This document shows positions 24,435 to 31,142 of a DNA stretch of 31,142 bases, in pieces. Within the stretch, counting starts at the first letter, position 1. Each line of letters begins with the position of its first letter. This DNA is from Methanosphaera sp. rholeuAM6 (GTDB lineage: Archaea; Methanobacteriota; Methanobacteria; Methanobacteriales; Methanobacteriaceae), in NCBI GenBank assembly GCA_003266105.1, contig MVAA01000091.1, positions 24,769 through 55,910 of the forward strand. Reading direction: 5' to 3'. Both the position numbers and the translations under genes were made by a program. The notes beneath the pieces are model-generated. The model did not search any database, was not told where the DNA came from, and worked only from the letters and a program-made list of their open reading frames with translations.

Positions 24435-25247
24435 TTATTCACTACTTGTTGCTTCTTTCATAATCTGAATATAATCGGCTATTTCTCCAAACATCACATC
24501 CTTGTTATCCAGATTATCTGCAATAATATTAATTAAAGCACTTCCGACAATAGCTCCATCAGCACCAGCATCCAAAACTTCATGAACATGCTCCGGTTTT
24601 GAAATTCCAAAACCAACACACAACGGTATATCAGTATGTTCTCGAATTCTTTTAATTAATTCTGTAGTATTATGTTCCACTTGTGTTCTTGCTCCAGTAG
24701 TTCCCATAACCGATGCAATATAAATAAATCCACCTACAATATCAGTAATGCCCTTTAAACGTTCATTACTTGTGGCTTGGGAAACTATGAAAATCTGTTC
24801 CAAATTGTATTTGTCGGCAGCTTTTATTGCATCTTCAGCTTCTTCAGGAGGTAAATCTGCAATCAAAACAGCATTTACTCCAATATTGCTTAATCTTTTA
24901 TAGAATTTTTCAATTCCATGTTTATAGACAAGATTATAATATAATAAAAGACCAAAAGGTTTATCAGTATATTCTCTAAGCTCTTCAAGAAATTTGAAAC
25001 ATTTTTCAACAGTCATTCCACTTGAAAATGCTCTGATATCAGCATTTTGAACACTAGCACCATCAGCTACAGGGTCTGAGAATGGAAAACCTATCTCCAG
25101 AGCATCAGCTCCATTGTCAACTAAAAGTTTTGCAATCTCTAATGAAGTATCATAATCAGGATCACCAGCTACAAGAAATGGGATAAATATACCTTCATTT
25201 TTTTGCTGTGATTTTTCAAATATTTCTGCATAACTCTGTTTATTCAT
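24435..25247 (-). CDS. trpA: Tryptophan synthase alpha chain
   Basis: The alpha chain cleaves indole-3-glycerol phosphate to indole, which passes through the tunnel to the beta chain. It is a TIM barrel with catalytic Glu51 in LEIGFPFSDP and Asp62 in VADG. The phosphate site is seen in GFGIS and in GADGAIVGSAL. The length of 270 residues is normal. The ATG overlaps the trpB stop by 4 bases with GGGGTGG just upstream, so equimolar coupled translation with trpB is likely. Confidence 0.97.
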   Translation of the reverse strand: MNKQSYAEIFEKSQQKNEGIFIPFLVAGDPDYDTSLEIAKLLVDNGADALEIGFPFSDPVADGASVQNADIRAFSSGMTVEKCFKFLEELREYTDKPFGLLLYYNLVYKHGIEKFYKRLSNIGVNAVLIADLPPEEAEDAIKAADKYNLEQIFIVSQATSNERLKGITDIVGGFIYIASVMGTTGARTQVEHNTTELIKRIREHTDIPLCVGFGISKPEHVHEVLDAGADGAIVGSALINIIADNLDNKDVMFGEIADYIQIMKEATSSE

Positions 25248-26425
25248 ATTTCCACCCCTAATTCCTTTGCAACAGTAAACATATCCTTATCGCCTCTTCC
25301 GGATAAGTTTACAATAATAGTTTTTCCCTTATTCTCTTCTTTCCCAGCATATTTAACAGCATAGGCAATTGCATGAGAACTTTCCAATGCAGGTATAATA
25401 CCTTCAGTTTCACATAATAATCTCAGACCATCCAGTGCTTCCTTATTGTTAATAGGAACATACTGAGCTCTATCGATGCTGTGTAAATATGCATGTTCCG
25501 GACCTACACCCGGATAATCCAAACCTGCAGATACACTGCTTGTTTCACTTATTTGGCCTTCATCATTTTGTAGGATAATTGATAATGAACCATGTAAAAT
25601 ACCTTCAGTACCTTTAGTTAATGTTGCACCATGGTCTAAAGTTTCAATTCCTTCACCGCCGGCTTCCACTCCAATCAATTCTACTTCTTCATCGTCAACA
25701 AATCCACTGAAAATACCCATAGCATTACTTCCACCACCTACACAGGCAATAACAGTATCGGGTAACTTTCCTTCAAGTTCCATTATCTGTTCACGGGCTT
25801 CTTTACCGATTACACTTTGGAAATATTTTACCATTGTAGGGTAAGGATGTGGTCCCATAGTTGTACCAATCAGATAATGGGTAGTGTCAAGATTTGAAAT
25901 CCAATATCTGAATGCTTCATTAATGGAATCTTTCAAGGTTTTAGAACCCATATCAACTGGAATAACTTCCGCTCCACTTAATTCCATACGGAAAACATTA
26001 AGTTTCTGTCTTTCAACATCTGTGGAACCCATAAATACTTTTACATCCAGTCCCAATTTGGCACCTATTACAGCAGTGGCAATTCCATGTTGTCCGGCCC
26101 CTGTTTCAGCAATAAGTTGGGTTTTTCCCATATACTTTGCAAGCAATCCTTGTCCAATTGCATTATTTATTTTATGAGCCCCTGTATGTAACATGTCCTC
26201 GCGTTTAAGATATATTTTACATCCCAGCTCTTTGGATAAGTTTTCTGCATAGTATAATCCTGTTGGTCTACCAGCAAATTCTTTCAGATAATAATTCAGT
26301 TCTTCAACAAATTCTTCATTGCCCTTAAACTTATAAAATGCTTCTTCTAATTCTTCTATTGCAGGAATCAATAATTCGGGTACAAAAATACCACCATATT
26401 TTCCAAATTTTCCATCATATTTCAT
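25244..26425 (-). CDS. trpB: Tryptophan synthase beta chain
   Basis: This PLP enzyme condenses indole with serine to make tryptophan. PLP is bound by Lys85 in HTGAHKINN, with catalytic Glu107 in ETGAGQHG and the phosphate cradle GGGSNAMG. DYPGVGPEHAYL identifies the standard TrpB1 type that partners with TrpA. The start at ATG 26425 gives MKYDGKFGKYGG. GTGAT lies 3 nt before it, whereas TTG 26443 and ATG 26440 have no SD and would overlap trpF. The length is 393 residues. Confidence 0.95.
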   Translation of the reverse strand: MKYDGKFGKYGGIFVPELLIPAIEELEEAFYKFKGNEEFVEELNYYLKEFAGRPTGLYYAENLSKELGCKIYLKREDMLHTGAHKINNAIGQGLLAKYMGKTQLIAETGAGQHGIATAVIGAKLGLDVKVFMGSTDVERQKLNVFRMELSGAEVIPVDMGSKTLKDSINEAFRYWISNLDTTHYLIGTTMGPHPYPTMVKYFQSVIGKEAREQIMELEGKLPDTVIACVGGGSNAMGIFSGFVDDEEVELIGVEAGGEGIETLDHGATLTKGTEGILHGSLSIILQNDEGQISETSSVSAGLDYPGVGPEHAYLHSIDRAQYVPINNKEALDGLRLLCETEGIIPALESSHAIAYAVKYAGKEENKGKTIIVNLSGRGDKDMFTVAKELGVEI

Positions 26426-26429
26426 AGTA

Positions 26430-27110
26430 TCACGTTTCATCAATTAATTTAAGAATTTTTTTTATTTGAGAAATATTTTTTCTTCCAGGTTTATCTTCTA
26501 CTCCACTATTAAGGTCAATTCTATCGAAATAATGTAATTTATCCTGTATACTTTCAAGATATTCCAAATTCAATCCACCAGCTAATGTTACTTCAGTTTT
26601 TCTACATTTTGTTTTAACAATGCGACTAGCTTTGATGGCAGTATCTATTGGGATTTGTTTATTTGTTCCACCAGTTAATCCATCCTTTATGTAGTCTAAC
26701 AGTATGTTATCACTATATAAACAGTATTTTTCTATTTCTTTAATTTTTTCATTGTTTATTTTATCCTGTAATCCAATTACTTTAGTTATATTGATATGAT
26801 TGAAGTTGTGGTATTGATTTAACCATTGTACGTATCTGATTTCAGAAATATTTAGTGAATGTAATTGTATATTAAATAATTGTGTTTTATCTACTTTCAT
26901 AAGGGTTGTGTATGCATCATTTGGTTCTAATACTAATGTACCTATTCTTTTATCTGTTAATTTATTACTGAGATACTCTACTTCATCTATTGAAACATTT
27001 CTTTTAGATCTTTCTATGTTTATAAAACCTATTTTATCTACTTTTAATTCTTCTATCTTTTTCATTTCATTTTCGTTTGTAATTCCACAGACTTTTACTT
27101 TAATGGTCAT
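26430..27110 (-). CDS. trpF: Phosphoribosylanthranilate isomerase
   Basis: This enzyme carries out the Amadori rearrangement of phosphoribosylanthranilate, the third step of the pathway. It is a TIM barrel with catalytic Cys8 in KVCGIT and Asp139 in LLDYIKDGLTGGTN. The phosphate sites LAGGLNLE and DLNSGVEDKPGRKN are at the C-terminal end. It is more divergent than its neighbours (LHSLN replaces the usual QLHG) but keeps the catalytic pair. The length of 226 residues is normal. A strong SD AAGGAGG lies before the ATG, 15 bases after trpC. Confidence 0.93.
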   Translation of the reverse strand: MTIKVKVCGITNENEMKKIEELKVDKIGFINIERSKRNVSIDEVEYLSNKLTDKRIGTLVLEPNDAYTTLMKVDKTQLFNIQLHSLNISEIRYVQWLNQYHNFNHINITKVIGLQDKINNEKIKEIEKYCLYSDNILLDYIKDGLTGGTNKQIPIDTAIKASRIVKTKCRKTEVTLAGGLNLEYLESIQDKLHYFDRIDLNSGVEDKPGRKNISQIKKILKLIDET

Positions 27111-27125
27111 TTCAATACCTCCTTT

Positions 27126-27920
27126 TTATTTTTTTAATGAATTATTTAGTTGAGTAATGTATTTGCCAATATCCTTTTCATTTTTTCCTTTTAATATGCT
27201 TGTTCCCACAAGGATTGCATCAGCACCATAACTTTTTAGTAATTGTGCATCTTCTATTGATTTAACACCACTTTCCGAAATAAGATAATTGGGAACATAA
27301 TCCTTTAATTCATTAGTGGTTTCTAAATCTATTGTTAATGTTGATAAGTTTCTATTATTTATTCCAATAATCTTCGGATTATAATCAACTACACTTTCAA
27401 TATCGTCCAGACTATGACATTCAACTATCGTATCTAAGCCTAAATCTTCTGAAATGTTCATATATTCTTCAATATCCGGACAAACACCATTTATTAACAA
27501 TACACAACTTGCATTATTTAATGCAGCTTCATAAATCATGTATTCATCAATAACAAAGTCTTTTCTTAATAATGGCTTATCAGTTAAAGATTCTGCAATT
27601 CTAAAATTATCCATATTACTTTTAAACCGTGATTCTTCTGTTAAAACTGAAATCATATCTACAGGATATTTTTCATATATTGGAATGACATCTTCCGCTT
27701 TCAAAGTACTTATGTCACCTTGTGATGGACTTGCAGTTTTATATTCTGCAATCAATTTAGTGGATTGTCCATCTTTTAATTTTTCCCGAAACCGAAATTT
27801 ATTTTTTCTTGTTGAAATAAAATCTTCTGCCTCTTGTTTAAGAATATTCAAATCCTTCTTCTCTTTGCTTTTTTGAAGGATATTTTTCTTATTTTCAACA
27901 ATATCATCAATAACATTCAT
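27126..27920 (-). CDS. trpC: Indole-3-glycerol phosphate synthase
   Basis: This enzyme closes the indole ring with loss of CO2 and water, the fourth step. The TIM barrel catalytic residues are visible: Lys61 in EYKTASPSQG, Lys120 in LLRKDF, the Glu-rich SVLTEE, and IGINNRNLSTL and SESGV near the phosphate site. The length of 264 residues is normal, and the gene is not fused to TrpF. It starts 9 bases after trpG. Confidence 0.96.
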   Translation of the reverse strand: MNVIDDIVENKKNILQKSKEKKDLNILKQEAEDFISTRKNKFRFREKLKDGQSTKLIAEYKTASPSQGDISTLKAEDVIPIYEKYPVDMISVLTEESRFKSNMDNFRIAESLTDKPLLRKDFVIDEYMIYEAALNNASCVLLINGVCPDIEEYMNISEDLGLDTIVECHSLDDIESVVDYNPKIIGINNRNLSTLTIDLETTNELKDYVPNYLISESGVKSIEDAQLLKSYGADAILVGTSILKGKNEKDIGKYITQLNNSLKK

Positions 27921-27929
27921 AATATCAGT

Positions 27930-28502
27930 TCAACCTTTGATTTCCAGGAAGTTTTTAATTATAACATCACCAAATGAACTTCCTATTGATTCTGGATGGA
28001 ATTGAATACCATATGTAGGATATTTGACATGTTCTATTGACATAATTATGTTGTCCTCAGTAAAACTTGTGACAATCAGGTCTTCAGGTACTGATGAGTC
28101 ATCACATATTAGAGAATGGTATCTTACAATTTCAAATTTTTCAGGAATATCCTTAAATAACTTTGAATCTTTATGGATAATTAAATCTTTTTTACCATGA
28201 ACAGGCAGATTATTTTTAATTTTTCCACCATATTCAGTAAATATTCCCTGATGTCCAAGACACACACCTAATATTGGAATGTTAATAAATTTATGGATAA
28301 TTTCACTGCAAATTCCGAAGTCACGTTCTTTTGTTGGATTTCCAGGTCCCGGAGATATGATGATATGTGATGGATTGATTTTTTCAATCTCTTCTACCGT
28401 GATTTTATCATTCCTTTTGACAAGAATATCCTCTGTATATTTTCCTACTAACTGGTATAAGTTATATGTGAATGAATCGTAGTTGTCAATAATTAATATC
28501 AT
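27930..28502 (-). CDS. trpG: Anthranilate synthase glutamine amidotransferase component
   Basis: This is the class I amidotransferase that supplies ammonia from glutamine to TrpE. The oxyanion segment SPGPGNP is at 50-56, the nucleophile Cys81 is in GVCLGHQG, and the triad His169 and Glu171 are in HPES. The length of 190 residues is typical. Its ATG overlaps the trpE stop by 4 bases, with GAGGTG upstream. A dual use as PabA cannot be excluded, but no pabB is present. Confidence 0.96.
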   Translation of the reverse strand: MILIIDNYDSFTYNLYQLVGKYTEDILVKRNDKITVEEIEKINPSHIIISPGPGNPTKERDFGICSEIIHKFINIPILGVCLGHQGIFTEYGGKIKNNLPVHGKKDLIIHKDSKLFKDIPEKFEIVRYHSLICDDSSVPEDLIVTSFTEDNIIMSIEHVKYPTYGIQFHPESIGSSFGDVIIKNFLEIKG

Positions 28503-29875
28503 TGTGACACCTCTATACCAGATTCTTCAAGTGCTTGAACCAAAGCTTGTCTTTTTCTTTTGCATTCTTCATATTCTGAAGTTGGAACGGAATCATACAC
28601 TATGCCTGCACCTGCTTGTATTTCAGCTCTTTGTCCGTATGTTGTTAATGTTCTTATGGTTATTGCAAAGTCAGCATTTCCATTTAATGAGAAATAGCCT
28701 ACTGAACCGCCATATGGGCCACGTGCATATTTTTCTTTTTGGTTAATTATTTCCATCGCCCTTATTTTTGGTGCACCGCTTAATGTTCCTGCAGGGAACA
28801 ATGATATGAATGCGTCAATGGCATCCAAATCTTCCTCTAATTCACCGGTTACATGACTAACCAGGTGCTGTACGTGTGAGAACTTTTTAATGTCATAAAA
28901 CTCTTCTACTTTAACTGTATTTCTTTGGCTTATTTTGCCAATATCATTACGTGCCAGGTCAACCAACATCAAATGTTCTGCTAGTTCTTTCTCATCATTT
29001 CTTAGCGATTCTTCCAGTTCTTTATCTTCTTTATCATCTTTTCCTCTAGGTCTTGTTCCAGCTATAGGATATGATTCCACTTTACCCTTCTCTAATCTCA
29101 TAAGCATTTCAGGACTGGATCCTATAATTTCTCTTTCGCTTAGTTTTATATGATACATGTAGGGTGACGGATTTATTTTTCTTAAATGTTCATATAATGG
29201 TAGTTTACTTCCTTTTATGACTAGGTTTTCTGCATTTGATATAACTGCTTGGAATATTTCGCCATCAGCAATTAAATCTTTTGTTTGTCTAACACTTTCT
29301 TCATATTTGTTTTGTGTCAGATCTTCATTAATTACTTTGTATTCCATGATTCCATTTGTATGTTCCTGATTGTATATTTTATAAATCAATTCTCTTCTGT
29401 CTTCATTTAATGTAGTATATTCACATCGTTGATTAATGTTGTCATATACTATACAATCTAAGAATAATCCGAATTCAAAGTCAGGATAAATACTTTCATT
29501 GGTAGGAACGTTTTCAAAATATTTTATCGTTTCATAAGATACATAACCTAGTAATCCGCCCCTAAATCCTTGCTGTTCAAAGTCGTTATTTATTAGTTCT
29601 TTTAAGTCTAAAAGCGGATTTTCAGATTCATATTCTATGGTTTCGGTATCTGTGGTAATGGTTACTTTATTGTCATGTGCCATTATTTTAGCTACTGGGT
29701 TGAACCCTATTATTGAAAATCTTGCTAATCCACTGTCGGATTCCATAGATTCTAGTAAAAAAGTGTCCTTATAATTGTAGTATAAGTTTTTAAATAATCT
29801 AAATGGGTTGTTTATGTCTATTTCAACAGTATTTGGTTTTTTAATCATCTTTTTAAAGTTGCCAAAAACATTCAC
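28499..29875 (-). CDS. trpE: Anthranilate synthase chorismate-binding component
   Basis: This enzyme makes anthranilate from chorismate and is the feedback-inhibited entry to the pathway. The N-terminal tryptophan-binding signature LLES is at 40-43. The catalytic half carries PIAGTRPRGKDD, EHLMLVDLARND, FPAGTLSGAPK, YGGSVGYF and IQAGAGIVYDS. The length is 458 residues. The start is GTG 29875. The best SD (AAGGTGAT, 29889-29896) is 13 nt from it and only 3 nt from an out-of-frame ATG at 29885, which opens a ten-codon frame overlapping the trpE start. An internal ATG at 29848 has no SD. Start confidence is therefore lower than identity. Confidence 0.95.
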   Translation of the reverse strand: MNVFGNFKKMIKKPNTVEIDINNPFRLFKNLYYNYKDTFLLESMESDSGLARFSIIGFNPVAKIMAHDNKVTITTDTETIEYESENPLLDLKELINNDFEQQGFRGGLLGYVSYETIKYFENVPTNESIYPDFEFGLFLDCIVYDNINQRCEYTTLNEDRRELIYKIYNQEHTNGIMEYKVINEDLTQNKYEESVRQTKDLIADGEIFQAVISNAENLVIKGSKLPLYEHLRKINPSPYMYHIKLSEREIIGSSPEMLMRLEKGKVESYPIAGTRPRGKDDKEDKELEESLRNDEKELAEHLMLVDLARNDIGKISQRNTVKVEEFYDIKKFSHVQHLVSHVTGELEEDLDAIDAFISLFPAGTLSGAPKIRAMEIINQKEKYARGPYGGSVGYFSLNGNADFAITIRTLTTYGQRAEIQAGAGIVYDSVPTSEYEECKRKRQALVQALEESGIEVSQ

Positions 29876-29885
29876 TCTTGTTCAT
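29853..29885 (-). other. Ten-codon reading frame with one Trp codon overlapping the trpE start
   Basis: ATG 29885 follows AAGGTGAT by 3 nt, the spacing used for several genes here. It encodes MNKSECFWQL and stops at TAA 29853-29855, inside trpE in another frame. The Trp codon TGG is at 29862-29864. It could be a leader peptide affecting trpE translation, or a by-product of AT-rich sequence. No expression evidence is possible from DNA alone. Confidence 0.35.
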
Positions 29886-29916
29886 TTTATCACCTTATTG
29901 GCATCTATATAATTAT

Positions 29917-29928
29917 TACATCAATGTA
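29917..29928. promoter_or_regulatory. Inverted repeat next to the trpE TATA box (candidate TrpY site)
   Basis: The sequence tacat-ca-atgta has 5-bp arms and continues into TGTACT, one base from the TGTACA TRP box known for Methanothermobacter TrpY. It lies just downstream of the trpE TATA box, where a bound repressor would block initiation. Confidence 0.5.
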
Positions 29929-29929
29929 C

Positions 29930-29937
29930 TATATAAA
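29930..29937 (-). promoter_or_regulatory. TATA box of the trpEGCFBAD operon
   Basis: On the minus strand the sequence is TTTATATA. It predicts a start near 29908 and a leader of about 33 nt containing AAGGTGAT. The nearby palindrome also contains a TATA-like core, so the assignment is not unique. Confidence 0.5.
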
Positions 29938-29944
29938 TGTTTAT

Positions 29945-29960
29945 TGTATAAATTTATACA
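29945..29960. promoter_or_regulatory. Perfect 16-bp palindrome, candidate TrpY operator
   Basis: The sequence tgtataaa-tttataca is identical on both strands and has TGTA...TACA ends like the TRP box half-sites. It sits between the two opposed TATA boxes of trpE and trpY, so one bound repressor could affect both genes. Confidence 0.6.
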
Positions 29961-29962
29961 TT

Positions 29963-29973
29963 AAATATATATA
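29963..29973 (+). promoter_or_regulatory. TATA box of trpY
   Basis: The sequence aaatatatata predicts a start near 29993, shortly before the trpY start. It abuts the 16-bp palindrome. Confidence 0.45.
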
Positions 29974-30017
29974 CTCGACATTACATAATAAAATATAAAG
30001 GAATAATGAGGAATTAT

Positions 30018-30521
30018 ATGTGGAAAAAAATAATAGAAAAATTTGATAAATTTCCATCACAAAAGAAAGTAATTAAAAAATTACTTGAATTGGGATTAAA
30101 AGTGGGTGAAAACAATAAAATATACTGTAATGATGTTGAAATAAACATATCATCATTGGCAAAATCAATTAATACTGATAGACGAGTAGTGATATCAACA
30201 ATAGAAAATATATTGGATGACAAAGAACTAAAAAGAATATTCACAAACATACAACCGGCAGGACCCGTATTGTCCAATATTTCAGAAGAGTTAGGTTTGG
30301 GCGTAATAGAAATCGAAGGAAATGGTCAAAAAGCAGGAATTCTTAACAATGTAACAAACATACTGGCAAATGAAAATATAAGCATAAGACAAGCATATGC
30401 AGGTGATCCTGACTTATTCAATACACCTCACATGACAATAATCACAGACAGTACCGTTGATGGAAAAATAATTCCTTTATTATTAAAGATTGATGGTGTA
30501 ACAAAAGTTTCCATGTACTAA
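30018..30521 (+). CDS. trpY: TrpY-like tryptophan-responsive transcription regulator
   Basis: In Methanothermobacter, TrpY represses the divergent trpEGCFBAD operon when tryptophan is present and also controls its own gene. This protein has the same place and shape. An N-terminal winged-helix region includes SSLAKSINTDRRVVISTIENIL as recognition helix and neighbours. A C-terminal ACT-type ligand domain runs from about residue 90 (LGVIEIEGNGQKAGILNNV, then NISIRQAYAGDP) to the end. ATG 30018 is preferred because GAGGA at 30008-30012 lies 5 nt before it. ATG 30006 is the alternative, adding four residues; its nearest SD is only 3 nt away. The length is 167 residues. Confidence 0.88.
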   Translation: MWKKIIEKFDKFPSQKKVIKKLLELGLKVGENNKIYCNDVEINISSLAKSINTDRRVVISTIENILDDKELKRIFTNIQPAGPVLSNISEELGLGVIEIEGNGQKAGILNNVTNILANENISIRQAYAGDPDLFNTPHMTIITDSTVDGKIIPLLLKIDGVTKVSMY

Positions 30522-30641
30522 CTACAATAACCTTATGTATAAATAATACTTTTAATAAACCTTTAACTAGTATAAAGAAAAATAATTGAATACAATTAGT
30601 ATGTTTAAGATAATATTTTATTACATAAAGGAGGAAACATT

Positions 30642-30866
30642 ATGTGTATTGCAGCACCAGCAAAAATATTGGAAATCAACAACAATATAGCTACTTGTGA
30701 TTTTGGTGGGGTTAAACAGGAAGCTAAATTAGATTTGGTTGATGCTGATATAGGTAATTATGTTTTAATTCATTCAGGGTATGCTATTGAAGTGCTAACG
30801 GAAGAAGCAGCAAAAGAAACAATAGATACTTGGAATGATTTATTACAAGAACTGGATGATGAATAA
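30642..30866 (+). CDS. hypC: [NiFe]-hydrogenase maturation chaperone HypC
   Basis: HypC works with HypD to assemble and deliver the Fe(CN)2CO unit to the large subunit of [NiFe] hydrogenases. The N-terminal MCIAAPAKI has the essential Cys2, and the short OB-like barrel follows (DFGGVKQEAKLDLV, NYVLIHSGYAIEVL). The length of 74 residues is typical. A strong SD AAAGGAGG lies just before the ATG. The gene appears alone, 120 bp after trpY, with no other hyp genes in the window. Confidence 0.96.
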   Translation: MCIAAPAKILEINNNIATCDFGGVKQEAKLDLVDADIGNYVLIHSGYAIEVLTEEAAKETIDTWNDLLQELDDE

Positions 30867-31142
30867 TTAATTTCATCAAATACTTTTTTTATAATTATTT
30901 GAATAATATTTTATGTTCTATTTTTTAATTTTTTAATTTTTAATTTCATTTATTTTAAATAATTTTCATTGTAAAATCAAATGTGCTATATTTAACATGT
31001 TTTCAAGTTTATTTTTTCAATTCAATCATCTTATAACGTAATTCTACTTTTATTTCTTCTAAAAATCTTTTTTAACTTTCTATTCCTCTTTTAAAATAAG
31101 CTTTAATTTATGGGTTAAAAATCAATACTTTTTTAAAAAAAA
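30867..31142. other. AT-rich tail after hypC with no recognised gene
   Basis: These 276 bases are dominated by T and A runs such as repeated tttttaattt. I see no reading frame with an SD, no tRNA-like structure and no clear hairpin terminator. The T-runs directly after hypC may end its transcript. Confidence 0.5.

Noticed and set aside
28499..29885. trpE broken by a frameshift at its 5' end
   Set aside because: The GTG-started frame is complete with a plausible N-terminus and all motifs, so a frameshift is not needed. It remains an alternative until resequenced.
1..31142. tRNA, rRNA, insertion sequence, integrase site or prophage
   Set aside because: None of the spacers contains cloverleaf-like sequence, transposase or integrase fragments, or long direct or inverted terminal repeats.

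Overview
The window is AT-rich chromosomal DNA of a pseudomurein-walled methanogen, most likely Methanosphaera or a close relative in the Methanobacteriaceae. The evidence is a set of archaeal informational proteins (HerA-NurA-Mre11-Rad50, FEN-1 with a PCNA-binding tail, a Cdc48/VAT ATPase, pelota), a TrpY-type regulator facing a trpEGCFBAD operon as in Methanothermobacter, a HypC hydrogenase maturation factor, very low G+C, TATA boxes, and Shine-Dalgarno (SD) sequences of the GGAGG and GGTGATC types. I found no tRNA, rRNA, CRISPR array, insertion sequence or prophage. No gene-free stretch exceeds 300 bases.

Layout. (1) 19-1923: a phosphoserine phosphatase fused to a very acidic repeat linker and a long coiled coil. 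(2) 2103-8674, minus strand: the end-resection operon nurA-herA-mre11-rad50, tightly packed or overlapping. (3) 8918-9388: a small unknown protein that looks like a double winged helix. (4) 9521-12504, plus strand: galE, a family 2 glycosyltransferase, and fen1. (5) 12551-18110, minus strand: S-adenosylhomocysteine hydrolase, Cdc48/VAT, prephenate dehydrogenase with a C-terminal domain resembling FDX-ACB, and a 102-residue unknown. (6) 18244-21933, plus strand: pelota, a divergent MraY-like membrane transferase, an acidic ferredoxin and a MurG-like glycosyltransferase. The MraY-like and MurG-like proteins are candidates for the lipid-linked steps of pseudomurein synthesis. (7) 21962-23269, minus strand: a flavin disulfide reductase of unknown substrate. 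(8) 23384-29875, minus strand: trpEGCFBAD, with trpY divergent at 30018-30521. The trpY-trpE gap carries a perfect 16-bp TGTA...TACA palindrome and a second inverted repeat beside the TATA boxes. (9) 30642-30866: hypC.

How the genes work together. The trp genes cover the whole route from chorismate to tryptophan, and the divergent TrpY with its putative operators gives end-product control. TyrA serves the tyrosine branch from the same precursor. NurA, HerA, Mre11 and Rad50 form the archaeal double-strand-break resection machine. Several starts are placed by SD position rather than by the longest reading frame: fen1, cdc48, tyrA, the ferredoxin, trpB, trpD and trpY. The observations most worth following up are the divergent MraY/MurG-like pair, the FDX-ACB-like tail on TyrA, the TrpY operators, a ten-codon reading frame with one Trp codon placed under the best SD ahead of trpE, and the SerB-coiled-coil fusion with its 15-bp repeats.
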